64,000 bases of DNA from Hedera helix (GCA_947179155.2 OX359281.1:39724967-39788966); one strand, 5' to 3'; counted from the stretch's first letter, positions 1 through 13,800 are shown. Notes: generated by a model from the letters alone, not told the origin. Numbers and translations are program-made.

Positions 1-1061
1 TCAAGGATATTGAAGCTGAGATCTTAAGAAAGAGAACTGAGCTACGCCAATTTGAGGCGGAATACAGAAAGGTAATAGCCCCTTCATTTCGGCCTTTGTG
101 TTTGTGTTTGGCAGTATTAGCTTGTTCATACATTCCTAATTTGACTTTTTGTAGGCATTGGCACGCTTCCAAGAAGTGACCAATAGATATAGCCAGGAAA
201 AGCAATCTGTAAGTTTTCTCTGCTCATATAAACTGTATCTGAATATTCCTGTAGGGCACTGTTTTTTCCCTTCTTATACATGCACGCTAGAATATAGTAT
301 AAAACTATAAATAGTATTCCATCTGTTCCACAAAAAAGACCCTTTACTATTATTTATTTATTTTATTTTTGTTCTAAAAATAGTCTCATTTAGTATCAAA
401 TTACACCGTCTTCAAGTTACCATCAAAATTCCATTATCACGTCATCACTATTAAACTAAACACTCAATTTATTTAGGGGTAAACATGGAATAAAAATTAT
501 CCTAAACACTTAATTTACTTACCATGATGGATCTCTATCTAATTAAAATATATTTGTGCCTTTTTACCATTTGAGAAACTCATGTCTAGAGCTTCTATTT
601 TTCTGCCCCTTGCTTTTTTGTTATAGTTGGGTATCTCTATCAGAGATGCTTTACTCACATTTCTGATTATCGGTTTCCCCATCAGTCAATGATCTATCTA
701 TCTATCTATATATATATATAAAATATGAATTTTTAAACTTCTTTCTGATAGTGGCCTGAAGTTACTTTTGATGGCTTATATGTGACAAGATTCATCACTA
801 TTTTGTGCTTGTAAAAAACAGGTTGATGAGCTACTGAAACAACGAGACAGCATACAATCTACATTCACAGTAAACAGGTCAATCTTTCAAGGTAGTGGGG
901 GTAGTTCTAGTGCTAGCAACGGAAGGAGTAGCAAAACACCTGGTGATGATTTTATGGCCGAGAGCCCTGGGGAAGATGGTAGCTCAGATGGGAAGGATAA
1001 GTCTTCGAAAAAGAAATGGTTCAATCTCAACTTAAAAGGATCAGATAAAAAATGTGGTTGA
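1..1061 (+). CDS. ARG1/ARL-type DnaJ chaperone, C-terminal exons only (5' partial)
   Basis: Three coding exons can be read: 1-71, 155-208 and 822-1061, joined at GT-AG introns in phase 0 and ending at TGA 1059-1061. The peptide is charged and coiled-coil-like (ALARFQEVTNRYSQEKQS, then VDELLKQRDSIQSTF), followed by a Ser/Gly-rich linker and a basic tail KKKWFNLNLKGSDKK. This is the C-terminal end of the DnaJ15/DnaJ16 family, whose Arabidopsis founder ARG1 is a membrane- and cytoskeleton-associated J-protein needed for gravitropic auxin redistribution. The J domain lies upstream of the window, so chaperone function is inferred from the tail only. The next gene downstream is GIS3-like, as I recall for ARG1 in Arabidopsis, which favours ARG1 over ARL1/ARL2. 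The second intron (209-821) carries a TCTA/TA microsatellite. Confidence 0.85.
691..720. repeat. (TCTA)n/(TA)n microsatellite in the DnaJ intron
   Basis: Four TCTA units run into a TA tract inside intron 209-821. Confidence 0.9.
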
Positions 1062-1400
1062 TGATAGAGTTATTTATACTCCTGTATCATTTTGAGAGGG
1101 TTGGAATTCCATCCTTGCATTCAAATACCTGGGCTACTGGTTTGCTGCCTGCAAAATGCTCAGCTCGTTATTCCTTGTTCGATTTTTTTTTTTGCCTTCT
1201 GGGGTCTCTCGCCCCTGGCTTGTTGATTATGTCTTGCTATAGCCCGTCCATTAACGAGTAGGGTTGAAAAATATAAAAGTTCTTTTGTATTTGTACCTCT
1301 TTTCCTATAGAGTTTATCATTGAAATTTGATCTCAAGTTCATTTTATGTTATGTTTTTATTTATTATTATTATTATTATTATTATACATGGGGGGGGGGG
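1062..1400 (+). other. Probable 3' UTR and downstream flank of the DnaJ gene
   Basis: T-rich sequence after the stop codon with no continuing reading frame. It ends in an ATT microsatellite (about 1361-1384) and a 14-G run (1390-1403). No clean single polyadenylation signal could be chosen. Confidence 0.5.
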
Positions 1401-1621
1401 GGGTTGATGGGTGTAACGAAAGATTCTCTCTTTTCTTAATTTGTTTTTATTTTTAATCCTGTTTTGTAAGAACAGTTTTCTTTCTCTCTTCGGCAAGGCC
1501 ATCGAGTCTTAGTTTCTAGCTTTTATTAAAAAATGGAGAGAAGTTAGAAACTAGCTGCAAAAATTGCAAATATAATTTTATTTACAGTGTTGAAAGATAA
1601 TTTATGAAACCCGATGAAAAT

Positions 1622-1685
1622 ATGTGTGTGTGTGTGTGGTGGGGGGGGGGGGGGGGGGGGGGGTGGGGGGGGGGGGGGGGGGGGG
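1622..1685. repeat. (TG)n followed by a 47-bp near-pure poly-G tract
   Basis: TG repeats (1622-1638) pass into G from 1639 to 1685, interrupted by a single T at 1664. The strand has several G-quadruplex options. Apparent frames through it are only poly-Gly or poly-Pro. Confidence 0.95.
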
Positions 1686-2695
1686 CATCTCCAATCCTTC
1701 CGGCTTCTGCAATCAAACCTAGCTGCAATTTTTTTTTGGTGGTGGTGCATTTTAAACTTTTTTTTTTTAATTTAATTTATTGGTCACTGACTGGATATTC
1801 AACTGCCTGACCTCAATTATATTTAATGTAAAACGTCCATTGACATTGAAACAAACAGGCACAACAAAGACAGAGCTGCTCATGATAGATTTTGGCCTCC
1901 TATCGCAAGGGTACCCAGCAAAACACATTAATTCTGTCGAACACAGATTTTGGAAATCTATGCATTTTAAGAACTTACTTTTACTCGTTAAGTTTCCATG
2001 ACCCAAGGATGGTAATGAGTCGTCTCTCGATATAAATAAATAAATAAATAAAATTCCAAAAATGAAATTAAGTCTTATAACAATCGTTCCACAGAAATAA
2101 ATAAATTTAAACAAGCAGAAAGCATCTTAAACAGAATTCGCTTATGAGAAAAATGACGAGGCATTGCCGTTAATACCATATGGATTGTTGTCATTTTTAA
2201 TTCATTTTTATGTTACCCCATTTTAAGGATCAATTGATATTTTAAAATTAATTTTTGAATTTAAAATTAGTATGAATTCGTTTGATTTTAGATATTACAT
2301 TTATAAAAATTATGAGTTATTTAAAGGTTACTATTAATTTTTTTAATTATTATTTAATTTTTTTTTATCGAATCACATTAAATTTTAAAATATTTTAACT
2401 TTAAATGTTAAATTCATTTATATTTCAAAAATGAGAAAGTAGTCGCTAACTTCCTCTAAGCAAGTCTTGTAACCAAAGACGCCCCAGTTCCCACGCGACC
2501 GGCCATCACAACCGAACAAAATATATGTAGTTCTACGTACTAAGCTACGAGAATATGGGTCCCATAATGCGTTAATTGATCTGTTAACAATGATTAAATA
2601 TTTTATTTTACTGTTAATCTATGGTAACAATGGTCTTAAAAATTAGAGGTCTAAGGTTTTGTCTCATATATTATTTCAAGTGATGTGGTATCTCG

Positions 2696-2697
<2 letters not shown>

Positions 2698-2746
<49 letters not shown>
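2698..2746. repeat. (AT)n microsatellite
   Basis: About 24 uninterrupted AT units. Confidence 0.95.
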
Positions 2747-2749
<3 letters not shown>

Positions 2750-5483
2750 AGTATCATTTGTTCGATTCAATACATATCATTTGAAACATAAAAAAATTGA
2801 AACTTTAACGGATATTTTAATCAATATTCAAACTTGAAAAAGCTTACAATATTTACTATGAAGTATTTGCGTCAATTTTTTTTGCTAGATAGATTCAAAT
2901 ATGTAAAAAAATCCTTATCAGCAGACTATCAACTCATTTTGGTGGTCAGCTTGCAAAAATAGGTTAAACAAATAAATAAGAAAACGCCATCTTAGGTTAT
3001 CTGTTTCGAGACTCAGTTGTAAATGAAACGAACAACTACATATAATTAAACAAATCCCATAAGTATATTTAGATAATTAAAATATAAAAAGATGACCTAA
3101 TCTACACACATAATTAAGTCTCTTGAACTATATTTCTTTTATTCCTTCAAACTTTACCTTGACTTCTCTGTTGAACTTACAACCAAAGTTGGCAGTTTAT
3201 GTTAAGACCAATAGCATCTTGTTGGGTTGTTTTTTAGGATAAATATTTCCAAAATTCAAAGATTGTTTATCGAAGCCTCTTTCTTAAAGTAAGCACTTCA
3301 TATTGGAAAAAAAAAATTATTTAATATTTTTTAATAAAATTCTTATTTTATCTTCTAGTGCACATGCCCATTTATGTCTCCTACGTATATAAATATATGT
3401 CTATAAAGTAATTTTAATTAAGTTATAAGGGTTAGATTCCCTTTCGCTACAATAGGTAAGTAGCGAAACCTTGTAACATGGAACTTAATTTATTCTTCAT
3501 TATAAATTAAAATATGTGACACGTCCGGTGACATAATTAATCATCAATGTTTTATTATATTTATTTTCTGAAATGAATGTGTTCGCTTAAAATGTTAATA
3601 AGGGAGTGATTTCGCTCAAGGAAAAAAAAACGAGTAGCTTAGTATCTAACGTAATTATTCGAGGATACAAACAAATTATGGTTCAATAATGTACATTTAA
3701 AAATATTTCCAAATAAATAAACAATTACCTCCTTGTACTCACTTTTAAATGTTTTGCTGTTGGCTGTGAACAAAAGGAGGGACGAATTTAAAAAGTAAAT
3801 AATTAATAAATACTTTTCAAAGATTATTATATTAGGATGATGTGGAGTCACGATAAGCATGCATTTAAGTGGCATCGAAGAATTAGTCAAATGGATAACA
3901 TGGATGTGGCAATACTGGTCGACGTGGACAAATTAAAATATGTAATTAAGGGTGATTAAGTTAATTAATTGAATGGCGATTAGAACACAAATATTAACAA
4001 TAGAACACAATTTTTATTTGAGGAGTCATGTGCAGATGTCAACCAATGTGTTTGCGGTACATGTTATGTGGTGTTTATGTAGCCGTTTAAGTGTATGTTT
4101 TTATTTTATTGCAACCACAAAAGAAAAAAATTATATATAAGAAGAAGAAGAAAAAAACCCATTAATTTTGTCTCATTGACTGACCTAGTCTCCACCATGC
4201 ACCCTTATCTCAATTCACGAGATAACTATTTATGTGTAGTTTAAAAAACTAAAAAGCCTATTTTGAAATCATTAAGATGCATTCTTTTAATATTCTAGAG
4301 TACAATCTAGCTAGCTAGCCTTAAGATTCATGTAATGGACTGTTAATTAATAAATATTTATGTATCTAATTGAGGAGAGAGAAAGAGAGTTTGAAATTAA
4401 TGCACATGATTTAAAGTTAACTCCACCAAATAGCTTTATAATACATAAAGAAGTACGCATTGTCACTTGGAATACGTGGAGGGACTTATTGACTCATACT
4501 CACATCCATCGGAATACTTGAGAATAAAATATATACGCATGGTGTGTAAAATTAAAGTTTTACGCTTTTTAATAACATTATAACACATAAGAATTTAGAA
4601 AAAAAAAATAAGGAATTTGAATTGCATATATTAGCAAATTTTATATTTATTATTTACTATGATAAAATTGTTTAACTAATTATATTGAATTTCAAATTTC
4701 TTGATTATTTCCATAATTTCTTACGTGTCACGATGTTATTAGAAAGTGTAAAACTCTAATTTTACATATCATTCTTACACAATTTATTCTCATACTTAAA
4801 AAGCTTAAAGCAAACATATTCCAAAAAAGGGATTACAATTTTAAAACTAAGTCACATATGGTTGGGAGTTTATCTTTTATATATTCAATTCTTTTGTGGA
4901 TTCTTCGAAGTGATGCTTGCTAAAGGAAGAAAGATGATTAGAAAGCTAATGGAGTTTGTATTATAAAAGGATCATTTAGGTTAAATATTTGCTTCGTTGG
5001 TTAATTTCCTTGCTTGATAAGCACAAGTTGGTGGGCCTTAATCGCGATTCTGGAGATCTTAAAACGATAATATGGTCCCACCTCAATCAACGCATTAAAC
5101 AAGTTAATTAATTGAGAAAGCAAAGCATGATTAAGGTCCCCTAAAAAGTGTGTCATATTTGTATATTGGATGGTGGAAACCACTATAACACTCAAAACCC
5201 ATTGTTTATGGACAGTTGTTTGATTAAAGAACATGGTTGGGAAAGTTTGATTGGATAGTCTTAGTTAATTACCCTGCTTTACATGTAGCTTTTCTTAACT
5301 CTCCCTATAAACAGCAGGTTAGTTCTAATTAATTGTGGGAATTTTAAAAAAATCTAGCACATGTGGCCCCAACAATAACCAACAAACATTTTTGTTTAAA
5401 CAGTGAGACCTACTGGATGCACATTCAAATGTTTCCCTTCATCAATGGAGTGACCATGAGACCAGACAGTAGCTGCACTATTA

Positions 5484-5486
<3 letters not shown>

Positions 5487-5542
<56 letters not shown>
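5487..5542. repeat. (AT)n microsatellite
   Basis: About 28 AT units. Frames reading through it encode only Ile-Tyr repeats and are not genes. Confidence 0.95.
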
Positions 5543-5545
<3 letters not shown>

Positions 5546-7453
5546 CCCCAAGCCTAGTATAAATGTTCCATTATATAACGTCAAACAAATTTGGTTCAGT
5601 TTGGTTGTGTCCTGTTTCCCCAGAGGAAGCGTGCTGCTATTTATATATACTTGTGTATATAGTCTATAATATATATACTTCATTTGTTTTAAAATTAAAG
5701 ATACATTTTATTTTTAGTACATTTAAAAAATATATATCATTTCTAATTAACATCAGAATTCTTAGATAATATATATTTAGAAACATAAAATTATTCTTCA
5801 AAAATTCATTTTAAAAATGTAAATATCTCTAATTTTATATTGGAGTGATTATAATTTTCTTGGTGCATGATCGAGAACAACGTACCTTATACCTCTGGTT
5901 ACTGAAAGTATAACAACCTTTACTAGCAGGACAAGAGTTTTCAATTACTCACTACGTTTCATGCATGCATAGATGCACTCCAATTCATGAATTAATAAGA
6001 TAAGTTTTGTGGCTAATTAATTAGCTATTAGAACGTGATTTTTTTACTTAAGGGATTTTAGTAAAAATTAAGTCAAGAACACTGGGAGTTTTACAATTTT
6101 TGGCAACTTTTCTCAACAACTATAGATCATCTATATCTGTGAAGTTCCAACCTTCGTTAGTATGACTATCAACTACGCACACCAATTTGCAGAATGTCAC
6201 TTCAATTCCATACATGCGCTTTCTTTACGAGTCAAACCAACTGTTTGAACCCCATTGGTGGGTGATATGATATTGGTCCTAGCCTACCTACTTTCTGACC
6301 TTTCCAGGACAAGAAATTGAAGAGAACCAAGGGGGGAAAACACAAACCTAGCTTATTGGATCCACATAATAAAGCGAAAAGATTGTTAGGTTCAAGATAT
6401 CATCTTTTTTATGAATTCTTGGAGATCCTAATCTATGACCAATATCTATTAACCATAATTTCAGGTCCCTTAGCAGTCATGTTAGCTAGGGATTAAAAAC
6501 CCACCATTATTAATTACTAGTTACTAGTTAATATATGGTCCACCTAGGTAATCATAATGCATGAATGGTTGCCCAAAGCCATCCCATCTCTCACCACCTC
6601 CTGTTGCTAGGTAGTTACCTAATTGATCGAGTAGGATTTGACAAACTATAGGATTACTCACTATGATTTATTATGTCGACTCTTAGAGCTATTAATTTAT
6701 TAATGCAACTCTAGCGTCCGTCTTTCATTCAAAAAATTATTTTCGTTCTAGTTTTGAACTGCAATAAGAGAAATTATATTTATACAAAGAAATTTGCATG
6801 ATATTTTCTAATTAAGGTCCTCCGTCCTTTTTTTTTATTATTTTGCAAAGGCAAATAATTTTTATTACTGAATAAAATCTTAATCTGAAGACATATATGG
6901 ATTGAAGTCTAATTAACCGGTTGTATAACCATCGATCCGTGATCCTTTATCCTAAACCCAAAATCTTAAGGTCCTCTTTAATTACATAAATAATAAGTAA
7001 CTCTCATATATTCATGTTAGAGAGAACCTTAATTTGAAATAGTAAATTTTCTTTTGAAAATAATAATTTTATTGAAATAATCCTCTGCAAAGCAAACAAA
7101 TGTATAGCCTTTTCAAGAGAGTTAAAATTAAACAATAAAAAAACGTAGTAATGTAAGCATGGTAATTAATTTTGACTGTGCTGATCATTAATTTGTTGCA
7201 AGAATGTACGATCTACTTCTTTTTTCTTTTTCTTTTTTTACAAATTTAAACTCACCCACACATTCACACAAATTACCATATGAATACCGAGGAGGGAGTG
7301 ACCACTGGGCTATTACCATATGGTCGAACCTACTCCTTTTCTTTCCCAGGCATAAGTAATGTTATTAATTCTAACCCGCACAGCCATTTATATTATTAAT
7401 GCATCAATTTTCTTTGCTCAAGCTGATAAGCCAAGTAAGGCAAGACTATCCAC

Positions 7454-7455
<2 letters not shown>

Positions 7456-7492
<37 letters not shown>
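7456..7492. repeat. (AT)n microsatellite
   Basis: About 18 AT units. A shorter TA tract lies at 7880-7899. Confidence 0.95.
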
Positions 7493-7496
<4 letters not shown>

Positions 7497-8634
7497 CATA
7501 ATACTCCATAGTAGAAACGATAAATAAACATAATTTTATATAATAATTAATAATACAAATAGTAATTATGATCAATCATCTAGGAATCCAACGGTCAAAA
7601 GTGGTTAAGCTTTCACCTAAAGATTTGGGGGATCAAGTTTTCTTGAATCGGAAATGTTGACTTGGTGAGAGAGAGAGAAGCTAACTATGAAAGTAACACT
7701 CACAAGAAAGGGGAGACAAGGTGGGTCATATTTGGAGTTGTGATGAAGACTTTGGAAGGGCTTTTGATTTGATACAACATTTAAACACTCAAAGTTTTTT
7801 ATACATATAATAATATTACTAGTAAATAGTAATAAGTATGCTTTTCTTTAATTAATTTTTTTTTGTAAGTGACCTCTGTTATATATATATATATATATAC
7901 TGATGTTGGAGTAGTTAGTAAGATTCGGGGAGATCTCTTCTACCGCGGACAGAAACCATTTACTAATAAAAATGGAAAACTCAACGTCAATCACGCAAAC
8001 ATCCCAAACAACAACTCATCATCAACACGTAACGGTTGGGTCTTTACTAACACCCGAACAACAACTCTTTTCTTTTTGCGCAACTTTTGTTCTCATTTTA
8101 CTATGGGATACACTCCAATATGTAATCTTATGTAACCTAAATATTTATCGCTAGTTTATCATTGTTTTAATATGCTCTTTCCATCCATCAGTAGAATATT
8201 ACTAATTCAATAATCTTTTTTAAATAATAATAAATAAAAATAATAATGTGGCAAACTGCCCTGGATTTGAAATTTGAAATAAAAATGAAGGCATGAAAAT
8301 AAAGATCGAGTATAGAAGAAAGCTTTGGACACTGGTAGTGTGAAACATGGGTGCATAAAGCTAGATATGGAGGATGGATATGATGGTGACACGTGGGCCA
8401 TGAAGGAATGATGATTTGAGTAGGACCGACGGTGCTTAATTGGTATCCTGATCTCTAGAAACAATCAAATTTATGTGTCTGTCTAACCTTAGATACTCTG
8501 CACATGTTTTGTAATCGTTCCACAGTTACAGAGAGAAAGACAAGTTTTTTTTTCTTGTATATTTCATTTATATTTCATGCATGGGATCGATATTTTGACC
8601 TTTTTTTTACTAAAATTAGAATTAATGAAAAGGA

Positions 8635-8635
<1 letters not shown>

Positions 8636-8672
<37 letters not shown>
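8636..8672. repeat. (GA)n microsatellite followed by a short GATT repeat
   Basis: About 18 GA units, then TTGA/GATT units to about 8684. GAGA tracts can bind BPC/BBR factors in plants, but this one is 2 kb from the nearest gene start. Confidence 0.9.
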
Positions 8673-8675
<3 letters not shown>

Positions 8676-9707
8676 ATTGATTGATGGTGGGATGGAGTAA
8701 TTATTCAGGGGTCTAGAGATACTTGTCACATGATGTTTTATATCAGTCATGTGCTGTCATTTCAATACTTAAAATAAAATAACTTACTTTAAGTGTTGAA
8801 ATGCATGATAACATATGAATAATGTGAAATAATACATAATAGGTGTTTCAAGAATATCTAATAATTTTTCGGAGGATGGTCCGCTCCTGAGATCAAGCCA
8901 AGGCAACTGCCAGCTAACATTCAAGTGCCGACAGGATAAACTTAAAGAAACTTAAGAGAGCTATACAATTCAATTGTACCAATGTAAAGAGTATGAAAAA
9001 TATAAAAAACATGTAACTTTTCTGTATAATTTAATAATATGCATTGACTTAATAATAATAACAAAATATAGCTAAATTTAAATTGTAAAAATTATACTTA
9101 TTTTATAATGTTAAGTACATATAATAATAGTGTTACACATTACTTAATTATATGAAAATTTAGATATTTTTCTATTCTTACAACCTCTAATTTAATTTAT
9201 ATATTGTATTTATGAAGTAGCAGTGAAAAGCAGTTGGTATCATCTCATGACTGAAAACAGTCAGGGAATAGAGAGATGGGCTTCACGATTATTATTCCTT
9301 TATAGCATACATATCTATACTCTATTCTGCTGCTCCCTAGCTGAAATTTCATTATGCACGTACTAAATTAAATTAAACGACCAAGGAATTAATTCCCAAG
9401 CACCCTTCAGTTGCGGCTAAATTCCTGTCAGAAAGTGTACGTGTACTCCACATAGACCAATCCCAAATGGTAGTATATAAATCTATATCAAGTTCTTATT
9501 GGATCGCATACGCATAAAATTTACATTTTTTGGCCGTTTGCAAGTACCCCCAAGGACCATAGTGGACAGATCCTTTTTGATATTTTAATTCCTAAGTTTG
9601 TCAAAATAAATACATTACATATGGAATGAACTAATCTTGTGAGGTCACTCGCAATTTAATGTAGTCTATATATGTTAATTATAATAATGCGAATACAATC
9701 CATCATA

Positions 9708-9709
<2 letters not shown>

Positions 9710-9753
<44 letters not shown>
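9710..9753. repeat. (CATA)n/(TA)n compound microsatellite
   Basis: A tetranucleotide CATA run passes into a TA run. Confidence 0.9.
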
Positions 9754-9754
<1 letters not shown>

Positions 9755-10559
9755 GTTGAACAAACCCTACAATATTCATATATAATATATATATATGCAC
9801 CATACATTCTTCTTCTTCAATCCAACCGCATTTCTACTCAAACCATTATTTTATTTTTATTTTTCCTAAAAACTTGGTACTTGCTAAGTATTCTACCCAA
9901 ACTAGAAGCTAGCCTAGCTAACTTAGTTGTAGTAGAATAAGCCAGTACATTTAACAAAACAAGCAAACAAAACACCAAATGAAATGACACTTTTCCTACT
10001 TACTCATGTCCAAGTAGTCTAATTACTGGGTACTAATACACTTCCAATATCCCAAGGCTGTTTTTGTAAATTCATACCTCATATCATCTACTTAATTTCT
10101 ACGAATAAGTTTATAAATACTACATTTAATCACAATACTAAACACTACATCTCATCTCACCATTAAAAAATGAGTCTTAACACAAAAATTGGTGTCAGAT
10201 CTTACTTTTTAATGATAAAATGGGATGTAATATTTAATATTATGTTTGAATTTTGCAGATATATAGTGATCCAATTTCCACACCAAATGAAATGATGGAA
10301 ATTGAATTTGTTATCACATTTTTTGTGTTTAAAGTCGTATAAACAACAGTACGTAGATAGGATGAACTCAAAAGGATGATACCTACGACAAGTGCAGTTC
10401 AATCCCCAAACTGTGAATGCGTCATTTCCCTATTTACGCTCACCTTTGTTTCTTCTCCTCCTCCTCCTCGAGATGTCCGTAACCATCCCTCTCTCAATAT
10501 TATTCTTTCTCTCTCCTCTCTCTTCCCCCACAATTGGCCACAAACGTTCGACCGACCTG

Positions 10560-10567
10560 TATAAATA
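10560..10567 (+). promoter_or_regulatory. Candidate TATA box of the GIS3-like gene
   Basis: TATAAATA lies 155 bp upstream of the chosen ATG. A start of transcription near 10592 would give a 5' UTR of about 130 nt made largely of CT repeats (around 10655-10700), a common plant leader feature. Confidence 0.6.
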
Positions 10568-10721
10568 CCCCACCGCATGCAACAACTCTCTTAACACAAC
10601 CCATTTAATTGCTCCTACCTCTACTTCATTCTCTCTCACTTTCATCTTTTTGCTCTCTCTCTCTCTCTCAAACAATACACCATTTTTCTCATCTCTCTCT
10701 CTATTTATAAGTACACAAAAT

Positions 10722-11399
10722 ATGGAAGATCTACAATTTCATACTCAAGCCGCAAATCATAACACAACCACTAATGGACGCTTAAAACTCTTTGGTTTCA
10801 GCGTAACGGAAGAAGTAATAGAAGAAGTTGACTCCTCCACTAAAACACCATCAGGCTCATCGGATTCCGGAGGCTTCCTAAACTCCGACGGCCGGAAATA
10901 CGAGTGCCAGTACTGCTGCCGTGAATTCGCCAACTCGCAAGCTTTAGGTGGCCACCAAAACGCTCACAAGAAAGAGCGCCAACAGTTAAAACGTGCCCAA
11001 CTGCAAGCCAGTCGAAACGCTGCCGTTTCATACATCCGTAACCCCATGGTCTCTGCCTTCTCTCCCCCGCCCCACCTCCTGTCCCCAGCGGGACCCATGA
11101 TCCTGCCGTCGGCTGCGGGGGCGACGTCGCCGTCGTGGGTGTACGTTCCACGCGCCGCTCCTCCATTCCAGGTATCACACGGTTGTGTTTTTCCTTCTTC
11201 GTCGTCGTCAGTGGGGAGGGGTTTAGGGTTATCGTATGCTAGCGGTATAACGGAGTCAACATCAACGAGTATTGGGTCTCAACAAGCTCGAATTGACGGG
11301 CCTTCGCTGAGTAGGTTCTCGAGAGCGGATTGTGGGCCCAGTTTTGATGATGCATTCGGCCTGGATTTGCATCTTAGCCTCGCCCCAGCTGGTCCTTGA
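10722..11399 (+). CDS. GIS3-like: GIS3-like single C2H2 zinc-finger transcription factor with EAR motif
   Basis: Intronless, 225 residues. The start is the first ATG after the TATA box and CT-rich leader; the open frame extends upstream to 10392 but only through leader or promoter DNA. One plant-type C2H2 finger has Cys62, Cys65, His78 and His82 with the plant core QALGGH (73-78), and is followed by the basic stretch KKERQQLKRAQLQ. LKLFGF (21-26) matches the N-terminal motif of the GIS/ZFP5/ZFP6/ZFP8 group. LDLHLSL (214-220) is a C-terminal EAR repression motif of the LxLxL type. In Arabidopsis these proteins act downstream of gibberellin and cytokinin to promote trichome initiation. The neighbouring ARG1-like gene supports the GIS3 assignment over ZFP6, the main alternative. 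A Pro/Ser-rich low-complexity middle separates the two motifs. Confidence 0.9.
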   Translation: MEDLQFHTQAANHNTTTNGRLKLFGFSVTEEVIEEVDSSTKTPSGSSDSGGFLNSDGRKYECQYCCREFANSQALGGHQNAHKKERQQLKRAQLQASRNAAVSYIRNPMVSAFSPPPHLLSPAGPMILPSAAGATSPSWVYVPRAAPPFQVSHGCVFPSSSSSVGRGLGLSYASGITESTSTSIGSQQARIDGPSLSRFSRADCGPSFDDAFGLDLHLSLAPAGP

Positions 11400-13800
11400 C
11401 TATTAGCCCATGTACTCCTAGTATAGATTGTTGGTTTGGAGTTGCCGCTTATTTCCTCACTCGGATCTTGTAAATTTTCTGATTTATTTAATTTATTTAT
11501 TTCAAAGAGCTGGAAGTTTCAATTTATTATCACCACCACCACCAAAACCACCATTCTCATCTCCCATTTGCATCCGACATACTTTAAACATAATTCTTAT
11601 ACAATAATTGACGACGATAGTGTGAATTGTCCATAACGATGATTCCTTCTCATACAAAAATAAAATGATAAATTATTAGTTTTAAATTCATAACATGATA
11701 TTTAAATATAATAATAAACTTGAAAGTATTGTGCCATTTCATATTAATATTTATAAAACAAAAAAAGGGATTTTTTTTTGTAGAATATATAAGAATTAAC
11801 ATATAGTAATCTTTTGTGGAAATATAAAGAATAAAATTGAGATTTTAAAGTTTAGATCTGTCATCAACTCTTGATTCAAATGTTGTTTCACGAATCTTTA
11901 TTGATTAATAAGTGGATAATTAAAGCACTACATATTACATATAACGAATATAATCTATTTTATCAGCTTTTTGAGAACTAGCTAGAGATTTTTTTTTGCT
12001 TTTTTTCATTACTCTTATCTAAATAATTAATGTAGAAGTGATTCATTTCTTTAGTTTGAATGTATTTTCGATATATTTTAGCAGTGTGATACATTTTAAG
12101 TTGTGACATGTTATTTTCCATTACTTTCAAATCAATTTTAAGAAGCATTATAGTTTTAATCCGAAATTAGTCATATTCATCACTTTCATATATAGGTAAG
12201 ACATTAACAACATACATTTATTATCAGCATATTGTCACTAAAGCTTCTAACAATAGATAATTTTATTTTTTTAAAAGCTTGCAGTTAGAGTTTCTAACGG
12301 CAAACGTTTAAAAAAAATAAATTAGCCGGCCACTAAAGACTCTAATGACAAGGATTTTCACAATCAATTTATCTCACATATTAATTATTATAATAATACT
12401 TTCAATAATCATTTATTATAAATACAGTCCCTTATATATATATTGAGGACTAGTTCCAATTTAGATAATTAAGTCGTTACAATTTTTTACTGCTAATCTT
12501 ACTCAATATTGCCTAGCCTAGGTATTTGCTAGGTAAAAGCAATAAGTGTTACACGTGTAAAGTTATGACTTTCGACTTAGCAACGAGTCTATTGTTTTTT
12601 TTAATTATTAATTTATGAATTTCTAACATGAAGGTGGCGGTAAAAGAAAAATAATAGGTAGCTACTAGCTAGGTTAGAATTTTGATAGCAATTTTGTCGC
12701 TAAATGTGATAAGTAGGTGCCTAACTTCTCATTATTTTTTAAGGTAAATGATTGTAACTTCCACGGTCGATTAAACTCTGTGAGTTGCTTCAAGTAACAT
12801 AGGAGCATTCATCTCTCTCTCTCACCGTAAGAGTACTTAAATTATAATGGGATTTTATTTTAATTCTTAAAATAATAATTGTGTACTTAATAATGTTTTT
12901 GATTAGTTTATCATATTAATTAATGTGACAATCAAAGCAATATATATATATATTGAATTCTAAAATTTTATAAATTAACTAAAAAAATAAAATGAACCTT
13001 TTTTTCTGTGGAGTAAATAAAGTAATACTGTAGTAGTTTGTAACTTGAAATTTTTGGTTCTCAATCACAAATTTAGCAATTAGAGCATTATTACGGTGAC
13101 AAAAATTAACTCGCAAAATGATGTGATAAAATTTAATTAATTGATGATAATAATTAATTACAATAAAACAAGTCACGTCATTTTATTTTATATTCAGCTT
13201 TTGTAAGTATTTCTTTGTCATTGAAGTACTATTGCAGCATCTAATGGGCTTGGCTTAATTTGTGTGTTAAGCAAAGAGCTTACGTGTAAGCACGAAAACT
13301 AGATAATGCCACGCCAAGTTAATTAAGCACTTAGTGCCTCGTTCTTTGGGTGTTCCCTCCCATGTTTAAAACAGGTTACCTAGCTCTTAAAGTGGTCAAA
13401 TGCCGAGCTGCAATTGCACCCTCACAATTTTATTGTAGCCTTTTCCGGTGCTTAAATTATACTAAAAATTAATATATATATATATTTAAGTTCATGGTCG
13501 GCTCGCGCACCTATTCGTGTCTGTGTTAAAGAGAAATTTGTTTGCTATCATAAACTAGAATTAATTATATTGGTACTACATATAATGGAGGAACACATCA
13601 AACCAGATAAGAAATAATGATTAATAAATACAAGAATTTACTAATAATAAATAAGTTGGATTGAAATTTATTAGTTCATCGATGACCATTTGATTTATTA
13701 GTATGATTCACCTTTATCAATATAGAGGTCGAGGTTTGAAGCTATTGATAGTATATTATGCATATAGGTACAGAAGACAGTAGCAAAACGATGGAGATAG
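11400..13800. other. 3' flank of the zinc-finger gene and AT-rich spacer
   Basis: The first roughly 250 bp are probably 3' UTR. The remainder is AT-rich with short TA tracts and no assignable coding frame. A short region near 12240-12360 contains TTCTAACGG-like motifs resembling terminal sequence of DNA transposons but has no visible boundaries. Confidence 0.5.

Larger units (their letters stand above)
1700..10350. other. AT-rich spacer between the DnaJ and GIS3-like genes
   Basis: About 8.6 kb with no coding frame I can assign to a family. It holds dinucleotide tracts (listed separately), short A/T runs and degenerate repeats. Frames of 60-115 codons in it have low-complexity or random-looking translations. 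Distal regulatory DNA for the zinc-finger gene could lie here but I see nothing specific. Confidence 0.6.

Noticed and set aside
1544..1810. Opposed frames through the poly-G tract
   Set aside because: They encode poly-Gly or poly-Pro from the simple repeat and have no flanking conserved sequence.
5363..5683. Frames with long Ile-Tyr repeats
   Set aside because: Pure translation of an AT microsatellite.
10392..10721. N-terminal extension of the GIS3-like protein
   Set aside because: No ATG in that part; it covers the TATA box and CT-rich leader and lacks family similarity.
10840..11178. Minus-strand frame opposite the zinc-finger gene
   Set aside because: Shadow of the GC-richer coding strand without recognisable motifs.
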